NCBI GenBank assembly: GCA_036873755.1
Contig: JAVTVY010017461.1
Coordinates: 1 to 64,000 of the forward strand
Reading direction: 5' to 3'
Source of the DNA: Hanleya hanleyi
Lineage: Eukaryota > Mollusca > Polyplacophora > Lepidopleurida > Hanleyidae
DNA length: 64,000 nt
Positions 47,050 through 58,339 of this stretch are shown in pieces. A program made the position numbers and the translations under genes. The notes under the pieces are model-generated. The model ran no database searches. It saw only the letters and a list, made by a program, of their open reading frames with translations, and was not told the origin of the DNA. Positions within the stretch are counted from its first letter, which is position 1. Each line of letters opens with the position of its first letter.

Positions 47050-47152
47050 AGACACTCACTTACTCACTCACTCACTCACACGCGCACTCACCCACTCAAT
47101 CATTCACTCACTCATACATTCACACGCCCACTCACTCAATCACTCACTCACA
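47050..47152. repeat. (ACTC)n microsatellite
   Basis: Imperfect ACTCACTCACTC tracts, the complementary motif of the 41757-42085 block. Open frames rich in His-Ser-Leu-Thr here are artefacts. Confidence 0.9.
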
Positions 47153-48359
47153 GGTAAAAGATTGGCGACACTCCACGACTGCTTCACAATAACACCCCAC
47201 ACAGTTCATTTGGACCACGGATGGTCCACCTAGTCCCCTGAACGTTCTCCCCAAGCCTGCCCGTCCCATGCGCATCCGCCTCATAACGATAGTCGACTAA
47301 CGGTCTCGAGACCTTTCCCATCGTAATCTATAGCGTGAGACAAAACCAAAACAACTATCCACATCTACTTTACTTCACAAGAAGAAACACAATTCATGGG
47401 TTCATACCTGTACCGGTATGTTATATTATGGGTATTGAGTCTTTCCCAGGGTAGGACAGCACTGTCGATTCGGGCTATCTTTCCGGCGACCATCACCCGT
47501 CTTCCTAAAAGTTCCATGTGTTATATGACTATATTATCATTCTCCATATACCCCTGAGTTCAAAAATGGGATTCCAGCAGCAGTGCTGCGTCGCCGGGGC
47601 GGACCGCGTGGCATCTAACCCCTAATATACCAATCAGCGAGCGAGAAAACGGACCAGTCAGCGAGCGGAAACGCAGCCAATGGGAGGGTTGTATTTTCAG
47701 CCATTAGAATAGCAGCGGGAAGAAAAAAGAACCGGTTGGCGAGGCCGGGCATTCTGGCGATATAATGTAGAGATCCCACGCAAACCATGCACAGAATTAC
47801 AATTCTTTCCAGGACTACTCAGCTTACGCGAGATGTTTACCAAAGCTAGATGACCAAAGAAGACAGATAATACAGCGAACGGCTTACCAATTACAGTAGG
47901 ACATTTACCAAAGCTATATGACCGTCTACAGTACAGCGTAGGCTAGTCGTTATCCCTGAGCTGAATGTAGTGATACAGATACTACCAAGATTACACGTCA
48001 ATAGGAAGGCGTAGATTTTTACTACGGTACCAGTGAATGCGTGCAAAGACACACAGCCAACAACAACAACAACAGCAACCGGGCTATTTTGCCGGGACGA
48101 AGGCGAATAGCTTATTCCCACCAATGAAAACAGACACTAATATCACCAGGAGACGACGAACACCAGGAAGATGTTCCCAAGCATTTAATTGGAGCGTCAG
48201 CAAAATACTATAAAATAGCTCATATCAGAACTGTCAAATCCTTGAAAGGGGTCAATTAAACACCTAGATCCTACACACGCCTCCTTGCACAATACAGCAA
48301 TGGTTAATTACGCAATTTGTACCGTATTAACAGTATTTAATCCTTGGGGAATCAAATAA

Positions 48360-48800
48360 ACATTAACAGGTGCGTCAATTGACATTGAAGTGAGTGGGAG
48401 TTGTTAAAGGAATGATTCACTGAGAAGTAAATTAACAAATCATTGACTGGGGCGTATTAAAGGTAGGATTGACCTCTACGGCCGACCGCAAGTGACTAGG
48501 GAAGGTAGGATTGACCTCTACGTTCAACCGGAATTGATATCTCTAAAGCGTCATGGATCAATTAATGTTGAAGCGACGGAGTAAATTAAGGGTAGGATGA
48601 CCTCTAACTTTAATCGGAAGTGACGTCACAAGAAAAGTGACACTGAAGGGACTGGGGACTACTTTTAGTCTGTGAAAGTAGAGACCTAATCACAGCGGAT
48701 GTGACCGCTTCACCGCGGCCGAACTGAATTCATCCACCGCGACGGAAGTTACCGCATCACCGCAGAGGAATACGTTCTGGGTCAAATGAACGTCACATGA
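48360..48800. repeat. Second block of the TTGAAGTGA/GGATTGACCTC repeat
   Basis: Tandem copies include GGTAGGATTGACCTCTACG twice within about 70 bp (near 48460 and 48505). The end ATCACAGCGGATGTGACCGC resembles 46980-47005. Confidence 0.7.
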
Positions 48801-48880
48801 CCAAAAGTGCCAGAATTTTGGTGTCCTTGGCCCCGCCAGAAAGGTCAGGGTTCAAAGGTCAAGTGGGTTGGTTTTAGCCT

Positions 48881-49570
48881 TTCACTACCACCACTGACGT
48901 AACTTCGAAATATAAGAGAGAAAGAGACAGAATCCAGGTTTAACATCGCATTCATTGAAGTATAAGAACATAATAAATGCTTTAAGAATCTACAACAGCC
49001 TGTGTGTCAAGTTTGAATCTGAAAGGGGGTAGAAAGCTACGTTATTATACTGCAATGGTCGTCATCAATTGTTTACACTGAAAACACATTTAATTAGGAA
49101 AAATATGATTTGGTTGCATATCAAAAGACAATAACACAAACGCAGATATACACACAAGCACACTTTCACATCTGAACGCACATCAAAGTCTAAAGAACCC
49201 ATTGAAAAGTCCATAAATGTTTCAGTTCAAAAGAAAATTCAGTCCGTCCAAGAGTGCACTTTTTAACTCGCTAACCTTGCGAAGCATCGTCCTTACACAC
49301 GTTTTCTTCTCCTCAAACTAACTGTAGTGGCTTTGAGTAGCAGCCGTACAGCGTGAGATGGTGCGAACCGGTACACTTATAACATCTGAGGCTCACTAAC
49401 AACAATGAGTACCACCCTTTTTCCCCCGATTCCACCAGATAATTTTATCTAGCCCTTAGCTCGACATAGGCATCTAAATGATGATTGTGTGTGTCCCTGT
49501 CCCTGACCGGAAAAGTAAAGCAAAAACGTTAAAGTTTTTAACTTTCCTTCCTGTCCACAGCTTCTCGGCC
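48881..49570. other. No supported gene
   Basis: Nothing recognised. Confidence 0.4.
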
Positions 49571-49574
49571 TCAT

Positions 49575-50545
49575 CCTATGTATCGTGAACTATTTGGTCC
49601 GTTCGACTCCCCGAGCCCTAACATATTCCGGTTGCTTACAACATGCTACACTTATCCAACACATCCACTTCCCTCGAAAGCGTACGCTCGCCCCCGGGGC
49701 ACCAAGCCCCACTCTCTATCTCCTAAACTAATCCTCGCTGGACGCCATATCCTCATATATTCCGGGAGCTTACATTATGCTAAACTTATTGAACCCATCC
49801 ACTACCTTCCGGAATATGTCGCCACCCCCGGGGCACCAAGCAACACCCTCTATCTCTGAAACTAAGCCTCATCCGACACCATATCCTACATATTCCGACG
49901 GCTTTCGCCACGCTACATTTATTGAACTCATCCACTACCCTCGGTATCATGTTGCATCCCCAGGACATCAATCCTCACCCTCTATCTCCGAAACTAAGCT
50001 TCGCCCGATCCCATATCCTCGTATATTCCGGAATTTAACATTATGCAACACTTATTTTACCCATCCACCACCATCGGGACCGGTGTCGCCACCCTTGGGT
50101 CACCAAGACACACCCTCTATCTCTGAAACTAAATCTCGGCCGACTCCATATCCTATTTATTCCGGGAGCCTACACCATGCTATCTTATTGAACCCATCCA
50201 TTATCCTTGGGGCATGTCACCATCCCGGGGCGTCGAACCCTATCCCCTATCTCCTAAACTAATCCGAGCCCGACCCCATATCCTCATATATTTCGAGAGC
50301 TTGCATTATGCTATAGATCTTGAACCCATCCCCTACCCCCGTGACCATATCTCACCCCCGGGACACCAAGCCCCACCCTCCATCTCCGCAACTAAGCCGC
50401 GCACGACCCCGAATTTACACCGTTCTACACCTATTCAACCCGTCAAATACCCACGGAAGCATGTCTCCACCTGTGCACCGAGCCCCCACCCTCTTCTAAA
50501 TAAGCTTCGATCGACCCCACGCCGTCATATCTTTTAAGAGCTTAT
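49575..50545. repeat. ~134-bp satellite, about seven copies
   Basis: Copies of CCCCCGGGGCACCAAGC followed by CCTCTATCTCC-x-AAACTAA, CCATATCCT, ATATTCCGG, TATGCTA and TTGAACCCATCCACTACC recur at about 49691, 49825, 49959, 50092, 50222 and 50354. A 161-codon open frame across it is repeat-driven and not a gene. Confidence 0.92.
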
Positions 50546-50699
50546 ATCATGCTACACATATTCAATGCATTGCCCGATCACATACCCTCGTATTTTAATT
50601 TTAAATTTTCAAATACATTTTAATATCTGCTGTAGTTCTGTCACCCTCAATGAATTGCAACCCCAAAAGGGCTCTATCCCCAGGTGAAACACCATGTTT

Positions 50700-51060
50700 T
50701 TAAAACAAATTAATTTCTCCTAAACATTCCACAAACGTCGTATCAACATGTAACATGAATTTACAACCATTTAAATACAGATGAAACTTACACACTTCCC
50801 ATACCAGTGCCAGACACTCACATTCCACGGCCAGGCATGCATATTTCCTGTCTGATGAAGAAATCCTCATCACAATACTTCTGAAGCAACACCGTCCCAA
50901 TACCCAAGTTAGGTGCACAACCTCGACCTTGATCAGTTCGGAGCAGAAAGTTCTCTTTCCGATTCGGCAGTCTCAGAATAGGATTGCTCGTCAGCAGTTG
51001 ATTCGGAGAATGTGAACGCCCTTGCCTGTGGTCCATTCCAATTCACCCTTTTTGGTTTAC
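50700..51060 (-). pseudogene. Ty3/Gypsy retrotransposon RNase H fragment
   Basis: Minus-strand frames give LLTSNPILRLPNRKENFLL, then LGIGTVLLQKYCDEDFFI and, after a frameshift, YACLAVECECLALVWEVCKF followed by FHLYLNGCKFMLHVD. This is the Gypsy connection/RNase H order (LL-x-S-P-V-L-x-LPD; G-x-G-A-VL-x-Q; ER-E-x-LA-VVWA; FRPYLYG). It is broken by at least one frameshift and stops. Confidence 0.85.
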
Positions 51061-51282
51061 CTTTTCACGTGAGATCAGTAAGGGATACTGCTATTGTGGC
51101 GTAATTTTGGATGTAGTTGAGATAATACCCTGTGAGATCATCGAAGGAACGAACCTCTTTCTTAGTTTTATATCTCCATAGTGTTCAAATGAACAGTCAC
51201 AATCAAAGTGAGACTGAGATAAATACCCGGAAAACGACTTGGAAATTCAATTGGATAAATAGTAAAGGGGATTAAGATTTTA

Positions 51283-51545
51283 TGTGAACAATATCATGAT
51301 GCCTTTCTGACATCATTGAATTACAAGCGTCTGGTCCGTCATTCATATTTCAGCCATCGTCCATTAAAGAATACCCACGTCCATAGTCCAAAGACCTATT
51401 CCATATTCCATATAACAGCATTAGCACCAAATTAAAAAAGAGCACCTTGAGGCTCCTAGCCCCGGATTAAGCGAAATTAGACACAAGTTACGAAACGTAA
51501 CGCCATAGATCTTGCCCGCTACGCTCGTATTTCGCTGTCAGCATG
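51283..51545 (-). repeat. 3' tail repeat next to the Penelope-like pseudogene
   Basis: It shares TACAAGCGTCTGGTCCGTCA and CATCGTCCATTAAAGAATAC with 44100 and 56690, and AAGTTACG-AACGTAACGCCATAGAT with 62980-63010. Confidence 0.7.
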
Positions 51546-52445
51546 CGATATGTATCGCCAAATTTGAGAAACTTTAAATGGAGGCGCTTGGTGATATAGC
51601 CCTGTTTTATAAGTTTCTGCAACAATGTTTTGTGAACTTGGTTAAAACCGTTACAGTTAACACAGGATCTAGCTAATGCTATTATGCGAGATATGTATAC
51701 GTCATATGCAGGTCCCATTGGAATATTACTGTCCAAAAAGGGAGAGCTCACGATGTCGAAATTGTAATCTTCTCTTTTGTCATAAATTCAACGCGAGAGG
51801 AGGCCCGCTTCATTTTCGTAGAGATATATGTTTAAATATCTGCCGGTAGGGCTAGTTTCCTTCAAGAAGAAATCGTTGAAGCAGCATGAAACCAGACATC
51901 CTCCATCCACCCTATAAAACACTAAGGACAGCACACAAGACACAGACATGGAAGCTAACATGGTGCAATAAAGTGAAATTAAATTGCTAGACATCACATT
52001 ATCAAGTTCCTGATGCTATTTTTAATGAGAAACTCAAGCAACTCTATCAACAAAGAAACATCCCATGAATGATATCCCTTGTATGTAGTGGAGCTAAAGG
52101 CTGTTTTATAGCTTCTGGCATTAATATATCTACGATCAGTTTTCTCGAACACAGATATTATTAATGAACTCAGACGGTCAATAAGGTCCTGATAAGGGAT
52201 TGTAGTATAGAGAGTCGAGAAATCCCATGTGGATACATGTCTGTACGATATGTGACTTTTAGCATCAAGTTCTTCCGTAAGTCAATTTGAGTTTTTAATA
52301 TCCACATATATTCAACGCCATTTATTTAGAAATCATGGGGCAATACCTTTCCCAAAAAGCTTTTACCTTCTGAAGGGCCCTCGTCAACAGGGATGAAAGA
52401 AGCTTGGTGGTGCAGCTTCTACAACCAGCTATGAATCTGTTGATT
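51488..52445 (-). pseudogene. Reverse transcriptase pseudogene, probable Penelope-like
   Basis: The minus strand shows, in order: NRFIAGCRSCTTKLLSSLLT, STWDFSTLYTTIPYQDLIDR, a gap, FLKETSPTGRYLNIYLYENE, IYDKREDYNFDIVSSPFLDS, and AYDVYISRIIALARSC. This is the order of an RT family abundant in molluscs and amphioxus. The segment that should carry the catalytic YIDD motif is missing or unrecognisable between about 51900 and 52040, and stops or frameshifts break the rest. Assignment to Penelope-like elements is by resemblance and is uncertain. Confidence 0.78.
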
Positions 52446-52802
52446 CAAATCTGTTGAATTGTAAAGAATCTGTTGAATAGCAAAACTGTTGACCGCTTCT
52501 CTCGTAAGAATTGATACCGTGAAGTGTAAAATAAATCACCTCATATTAATCCCTTAAAGGGGAGAGGAATCCCCCCTGATTGTCTCCCCTGACTGGGTCG
52601 ATTCCTTGAGAGAGCCAACTGGAGCTGTCAAGATTAGGGTTCATACTCCATGTAAGGATCACGACAAAATGCCTGCAATAACCAATTCTGGTGACAACAT
52701 GTGTCTAGACTTGAACTTTTCATCTGCACAAAGACTGAGACAATGGCTCTCTACATGAAATATCTACAGAGATTAGACAGTCGGCAATCTTCGTTTGTTT
52801 AA

Positions 52803-53370
52803 CCCTATCTGGCCTGGGCTTTTTGGCACCTGTCCAGGCCTGGGGGGGGGCGAAATGGCCCCCCTAATTATTTTTCTTACCCCTTGAGCTAGGGCGCTGA
52901 AACTTATCACACTATACCCTTGGATGAAGCTCTACCAGAAAATGCAAAAAAATCCAAGATGGCCGCTTTGATGACGTCACAGTGACGTCATTTTCAAAAA
53001 CGGCATTTTTTGGTCGATTTTTCGGTCAGATTTTCCGAAATTTTTATTTTTGCAATTTCTGCGCCAAAGCTGCATGATAAATTAGTAAATATTAATGTAA
53101 TTTGAAATAAAATAGTTTTTGCCCACTTTTCATTGCGGAAAAGCAGAAATTTTGAAGAAATATGACAAAAACATAACTTTTCTGGGACCCCACATGGCCG
53201 CCATCTTGGATTTACCCATGATCCTCTGCTCGGGGGATTATGCAATAGGCTCAAAATGACCCCAATACGATAAACTATAAAGTCAGCTCTCCATTTTTTG
53301 TCGTTCCGGAGATAGCGCAGAAAGTTTGGTAGGTGGCCATAATGCCCCCCCCCCCCCAGGCCAGGTAGGG
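52803..53370. mobile_element. piggyBac-like MITE, copy B, 568 bp
   Basis: Flanked by TTAA at 52799-52802 and 53371-53374. The ends CCCTATCTGGCCTGGGC and CCAGGCCAGGTAGGG are near-perfect inverted termini. It contains a poly-C tract near 53346-53357 and internal GATGACGTCACAGTGACGTCA. A 181-codon open frame across its right part (to 53539) is not a gene. Confidence 0.9.
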
Positions 53371-53595
53371 TTAAGAGAGGTATGAGACACCTGTTTTCCC
53401 CCAGTATCTGAAATTCATGCAATACCCTCATCAACAAAAATTGTCCCCATGCACACCGAGGTACAGAGGAACAATATCGGCTTTTCACGGTACTATTTTG
53501 TGGCACTGTACATCTATCAACCCACCACAAAAGACCCACTTCCCTTTAACCACGCGGATTCAGCCGAATGTGACGACATAAGACTGGAACTCGCA

Positions 53596-53826
53596 CTACA
53601 TAATAGCGTGACTTACTTGCCACACGTTATTAATGTTATCCTTCTTCACTCGACAGTACTCGTCACCCACAATGACGGAACATTTTTCACTCTTGATCCT
53701 TAAGACGCCTGCCTTTTGCTCTGAACTGCAACTCCTAAGGACATGACCCACTTTATTGCAACCGTCGCAGCGTATACATATCAGGACAATGTGACTGAAA
53801 ACGAACCGATTCTCTAATTCTCTCAT
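53596..53826 (-). pseudogene. CCHC zinc-knuckle fragment, probable retrotransposon gag remnant
   Basis: A minus-strand open frame contains CDGCNKVGHVLRSC, an exact C-x2-C-x4-H-x4-C zinc knuckle typical of retrotransposon gag. The surroundings are not otherwise recognisable, and the knuckle alone cannot assign the family. Confidence 0.5.
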
Positions 53827-55480
53827 GTAGGCACACCGTAAAGATATGCCTGGATAATGGTTGAAGCCACGTTAAATCCTATTCACTTACTCACTCTGCC
53901 AGTGACCGCCAGTAGTAGTAAGGAGCGTCAAGCGAGATCACTCTGTACTATCTCTTCATCGTGGTAGTTGTTTTTCCTCCTCAAACGATCTTAGATCCAT
54001 ATGACCCTGAGTGACTTTAGGGTGAGGAAACTGGGTGAACGGGAATACAATGCAATTAGCCTGTCACCTCCATCATGTAACATGACATCAACTTGGGTTA
54101 AACATATCACGCCGTGCGGCACGCGTTCTGTGCTTTCCGTGTTACATAAGCAATGCTAAATTTCTGGATAAGTGATCACCCATCATGCAGATGATGAAAG
54201 CACAATGCAACGCGTGATTGAAAGAGTGTTAAGGCGTCATCAGGGTTTGGGTCCATTGCTTAAGAGAATGTAGCAAAGAACTACGTGGTACTGTTAGAAT
54301 ACGAACGACTGCACGTGGTCAAACATATATACCGCCAACAGAATAATGCAAAAATGCCTTCTTTGTCAAGCGATCCCCTTGAAACCGTAACTGTGACTAA
54401 AATCACCAAGACAACCATATAATTTGTTCGATTCTACAAGCCTAATCTATTTAACAGATGAGAAACACCCCTCTCAAAAACAAAAGGAGAACAAACGTAA
54501 TATGATTTAATATTGGTAGATAAGTAACGCGGTACAACAAATCTGAAGAATAATAATTATCATTGCTCGAAGAACATTATCAATAGGAAGACAAATTGAA
54601 CTAAAGAATACCTATAACGTTAACTATATCTTACGTAATTAGAACGGACGCCAATCAGACACCGTTACGTTACTTCTTCATATATTATAAACTAGTATGG
54701 GCTATAAGGTATGCTTCGTTACCGAAACACACATATTTCATATGATTCGCCATTTACATGCAAGCTTATCGCATCTATTAGACGAGAGCAATCTGTGTAA
54801 ATATATACGTCAGGCGGCTGAATTAACCACACGTCGAGGAGAACCTATTGACAAAATAAACTGGCAAAATAATCATACCGCTCTTTAAGACAATCCATGG
54901 ACATATAAATACAGAAGTACCGCTTTATCCAAAATGTATTGTAGCAAAATATATATCGCTTATCATTGAACTAAGTGTGCCGATATAATAAAGAAAATTT
55001 AGCTGAGGAAATCCACGAGAATCCCCTAGAACATCACGCCATCCGGAAGCACCAATTTGTCCGGGAGATTCTCAGGCGATTCCGAAAACTGGCCTTCAGT
55101 TGGTCTGGTCTTTTCCCAGCTTTAACTATGGATCGCAGGACTGTATATGTGCCCAATCTTCACCCAGTGGTGCCGTCTCAGGCCGCGTGACGTCACACAA
55201 CTCTGCCAGTACAGCGCCAGACACGCACAAACTTCCAACAAAAGACGGTGCACTCAATAATATATATGGCCCGAACCGATGATACCGTACTCTCCATAGG
55301 CCTAGTGAATCGTAGTGTTGAAGACAGCGCTAGTCAAGACATAAATCAAAGGGTTGTTGGCAGTCTTGACGTTGAGCATCCTTCCATACAAATAGTCGTG
55401 GAATTTCTTAGTAATTGCCCACTATAACGCTAAAAACTTCTGCGTACAGTAATTTTTCTCAGCCTTGCTCGCGGCCCTAA
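53827..55480. other. No supported gene
   Basis: Short open frames (e.g. 54697-54888, 54975-55190) show no domain or family match. Confidence 0.45.
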
Positions 55481-55488
55481 TGGTGTAG

Positions 55489-55930
55489 CTAATAACACGT
55501 GTAACTCCGTCCTACACTTGGTAAAGGACTGCTCTCGTCGGTGTGCCACTCAAACGACAGCTCAGAGTTCCCATATAGATGCCTGATCACCTTTGCAAAG
55601 GGCTTAATGAAGTTCCGGTAGTATGCGGCAAATCCCTGAAAACTTCGTACTGGTAATTGTTCAGGCGTCTTAGAAACTGGCCAGGTTACCAGTTTGTCAA
55701 TCTTGTTAGGTTCTCCCTCTATCCCATCTGATTCTTCCCTTGAAAAAAGAACACCACATTGGAATAAATTTGGCATCTTCTTCAAAAATGCCAGAGAATA
55801 TGAAGAAATCGTCAATGTATACCTGGCAAACTCTGAGTTTGAGGTCATCAAGTGCGACCTTCATTAAGCGCTGGTAGCGCAGGTCCCCCGTCACTTTACC
55901 TGCCCTGGTCCGAAGTCACTTTACCTGACC
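55489..55930 (-). pseudogene. Ty3/Gypsy reverse transcriptase fragment
   Basis: Two overlapping minus-strand frames give YQRLMKVALDDLKLRVCQVY with the catalytic YIDDFFIFS, then LFQCGVLFSREESDGIEGEP, NKIDKLVTWPVSKTPEQL and FQGFAAYYRNFIKPFAKVIR. These match Gypsy RT from the YIDD motif through the thumb (I-x-x-WP-x-P-x-x-x-x-x-L-x-x-FLG-x-x-x-YYR-x-F-I). A frameshift separates the two parts. Confidence 0.87.
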
Positions 55931-56059
55931 CCATAGCTCTGCGATCTCGGTTTCTTGATTATAATCAGTTTAAGATAACTTAAGATAACTCTGTCGGATT
56001 CTATAGCTTTCCCATCTTGCCTGTCGCTGTTTCAAGATCTGAGACCCGGCTGGCACGGC

Positions 56060-56345
56060 TCATGTTGTAGCGAGGGAGGGCGACGGGTGTATGTTATTTG
56101 AAAAACTCATCGTCTCATATATTTTATCTTGTATCACAGATTGATATTTTTTCTCTGGAAACCAAGATGATATTCGTTTAACCTTAAAACTATTTCGATA
56201 TATCGACCAATTCCAGGTGGTCAACCTGTCTTCCCCACGCAATTGTGACCTGATCATGGCGTTTTCAAACATATATCCCTGAATCGTGGATAAGATCTGT
56301 GATTGGTCAGTTCTCAATACACGGAAACTGGGGTGTTGGTCTCAG
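56060..56345. repeat. Second copy of the 400-705 dispersed repeat
   Basis: It has the same orientation as the copy at the left edge, sharing CTCATATATTTTATC, ATCGACCAATTCCAG, CTGTGATTGGTCAGTTCTCA and GTTGGTCTCAGATCT. Confidence 0.7.
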
Positions 56346-56554
56346 ATCTACATCTAATTTTAATCACATTGTAGCTATCCTGACGAAATTCCACGACTTA
56401 AAAAATAAAAGCAACTTCGGAAATTCGTGGCTGCTAGGCACCGATTTCAGATTGTTTTCATTCATGTCGCCCCAAAATATTCCTTACGAAATTTCCTGTC
56501 CGACCAGACAAACCCAAAGGTTTACGAACATATGGGTATACTCTTATACTTATA

Positions 56555-56725
56555 TGCTTGCAGAAAACTAGCCTATGTTTATGTATACTATGATTGTCTT
56601 TCTGAATTTGGTACCAATGCTGTTATTGGATATGGAAAAGGCCTTTGGATTAAGGACGCGGATATTCTTTAATGGACGATGGCTGAATCATGATTGACGG
56701 ACCAAACGCTAGTACAGAAGCGGTC
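56555..56725 (+). repeat. Retroelement-associated dispersed repeat
   Basis: CTAGCCTATGTTTATGTATA and TTCTTTAATGGACGATGGCT are the reverse complement of parts of 44047-44400 and 51283-51440. It lies just downstream of the GT92 stop. Confidence 0.7.
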
Positions 56726-56900
56726 ATTTCAGTTATGATAGGATTACAGGATTCCAACTCCGTCGTATCGCATTTGTTAAAAACAGGAATGTTTTACTTC
56801 AATTAAGATTCATCATATACATATATGACTCGGCCTCAAGACCACCCGCTTGTGAACAGGACGGCTTGTCAAATCCTACCCATAAAGTTGTAAGTTTCCT

Positions 56901-57834
56901 CTAATGAGGAATGACCCTCGGTCGACGAATAAACTTTGTTAAAGACGATGCTCTGGCGCTAAACCGACTTAGCAATTGTTCTTTAAACCTGAACATTGTT
57001 AAATCAGTCTTGGTAGTAATCGTCATTTTAAGGGGATACTTAAATTCGCTCCGATAATGGTGCACAACGGCTTCGTCATCACGGAAGTTAATAGCCGTCC
57101 AGTTATGTCGAAGAACTTGCACCCAATGAATCCAAGGTTTCTCCACTTTTCGCGGATCGTAAATATATTTCGTGATCCCAAATACTTTGGGGACGTTTGT
57201 CATCCTTTCCAGGTTTAACAATGGTAGAATGCTGTATTTCTCAGCAGTTTCTTTTCCTGAGAATTCGTAAGATCGATTCGCGTTCTTAGAAAGGAAGAAT
57301 CGGCACTCGGCTAGGAACACACCGGCCCACGGAAATATTCTGTGTTTCTCAACAATTAGATCATGCCAGTTTTGATGTTTCTTAGGAATTATGAATTCGT
57401 CCAAGTCTGTAGAAACAATGTACTTCGTTTTGTAGATCATTCTACTCATGCAGTCATTTATCGCCGTATCTTGGGCGGCGTAGTACACTTCCTTAACGGG
57501 CATTTTCCATTGGATAATCATAGCCAACCCTTCATCCACCAGCTTCAAAATAATACCCTCAATATTTTTCGACATTGAAGTATTGTAGAAAACAAAGAAG
57601 TCTGCCCCCAAAATTTGATTCATCTCGATAAAGCTAATCAACTCTAGACTGTTATCATAATTGAATTGAATGGGTGCCAAGCACATGGTAAAATTGTACT
57701 TGGTATCCTGGTTCATCCCATCTTTCAGGACTGTCAGTCGGTTGTACACGGACCCGTTTTCGGTTGTCGTAAGCGAAACTCCTTCAGGAACCGTATACGG
57801 CGGCAGCAGACACCAGAAGAAACAAGGACCATAC
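56901..57834 (-). CDS. Glycosyltransferase family 92 (DUF23) protein, terminal exon
   Basis: The exon follows a TTTCAG acceptor and runs 310 codons to a TAG at 56901-56903. It reads YGPCFFWCLLPPY, later NFTMCLAPIQFNYDNSLELI, GADFFVFYNTS, then IVSTDLDEFIIPK, and near the end VVHHYRSEFKYP. The DLD within STDLDEF (residues ~143-145 of this exon) is the DxD metal/nucleotide-sugar motif. These blocks are the GT92 core (Pfam Glyco_transf_92), which includes C. elegans GALT-1, a Golgi galactosyltransferase acting on core fucose. Most members are type II membrane proteins. The exon starts with the last base of a codon, so at least one upstream exon (cytoplasmic tail, membrane anchor, stem) must exist, but none was recognised between 57835 and 64000. 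An in-frame GTG at 57749 is not a real start. The gene may extend beyond the right edge or be a 5'-truncated copy. Confidence 0.93.
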
Positions 57835-58044
57835 CTGAAATTGATGGTGTCAAAATAAGATGACTCGTATATTTTAGGTATTCTTCAGAAATCAACTACG
57901 AAAAAGGATTTTCGGATCCGACATTCAGTAGTCAGTCTTCATCCAGGAAAATTATTCGCCTCCACAACGGAATACCGTATTCGATACGATACGATTTAGC
58001 TTGCATTTATGAGCACGTATCACCATTACGACATTACAAGATAA
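57835..58044 (-). other. GT92 upstream intron segment
   Basis: The sequence before the GT92 acceptor has no further coding pattern on the minus strand and runs into a MITE copy at 58045. It is presumed intron. Confidence 0.5.
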
Positions 58045-58239
58045 TGGGGATCGCCCGCCACACTAGGCGGCGCTAGTGCTCCAACAGGTAAAGAAGACGT
58101 GGCGTCATAAAACGAACAATTATAACGTCGTTACATTATGACGTTGCCTTTATGACGTCTAGAAGAACGACATGGGCATGCGCCATTTACCTCTTGTTAC
58201 ACGTAGCCACCTGGCGTCCGTTCGGGCGGGCGAACCCCA
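58045..58239. mobile_element. 195-bp MITE, copy 2 (TGGGGATCGCC termini)
   Basis: Starts TGGGGATCGCCCGCC and ends GGCGGGCGAACCCCA, its near mirror. It matches copy 1 at 4628-4819 along the whole length, with AA before and TTAA after in both places. Confidence 0.85.
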
Positions 58240-58339
58240 TTAAAATATATAAAACAATTCAGATACATGAAAAATTACATGAGTTGAACAATCTATCTCT
58301 AATAGGTGGCTGTATATAGGGAGATTAATAGTTTTCTTT

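Larger units (their letters stand above)
40430..48870. mobile_element. Large mosaic related to the 60-kb composite foldback element
   Basis: Plus-oriented subrepeats at 41080-41700 and minus-oriented copies at 45930-46000 and 47160-47250 flank (GAGT)n/(ACTC)n tracts (41757-42080; 47050-47152), an inserted piggyBac-like MITE (42494-43053) and a retroelement fragment (44047-44400). ATGACGTCACATCCGGTCACGTGAC-like sequence near 40460 recurs in opposite sense near 48780. The whole may be one expanded inverted element interrupted by later insertions; this boundary is inferred, not proven. Confidence 0.45.

Noticed and set aside
46972..47233. His-Ser-Leu-Thr-rich open frames
   Set aside because: Translation of an (ACTC)n microsatellite.
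49777..50262. 161-codon open frame rich in PSISETK motifs
   Set aside because: Lies entirely within the 134-bp satellite and has no start context, domain or splice support.
52994..53539. 181-codon minus-strand open frame
   Set aside because: Mostly the right half of the piggyBac-like MITE, which is non-coding in its other copy.
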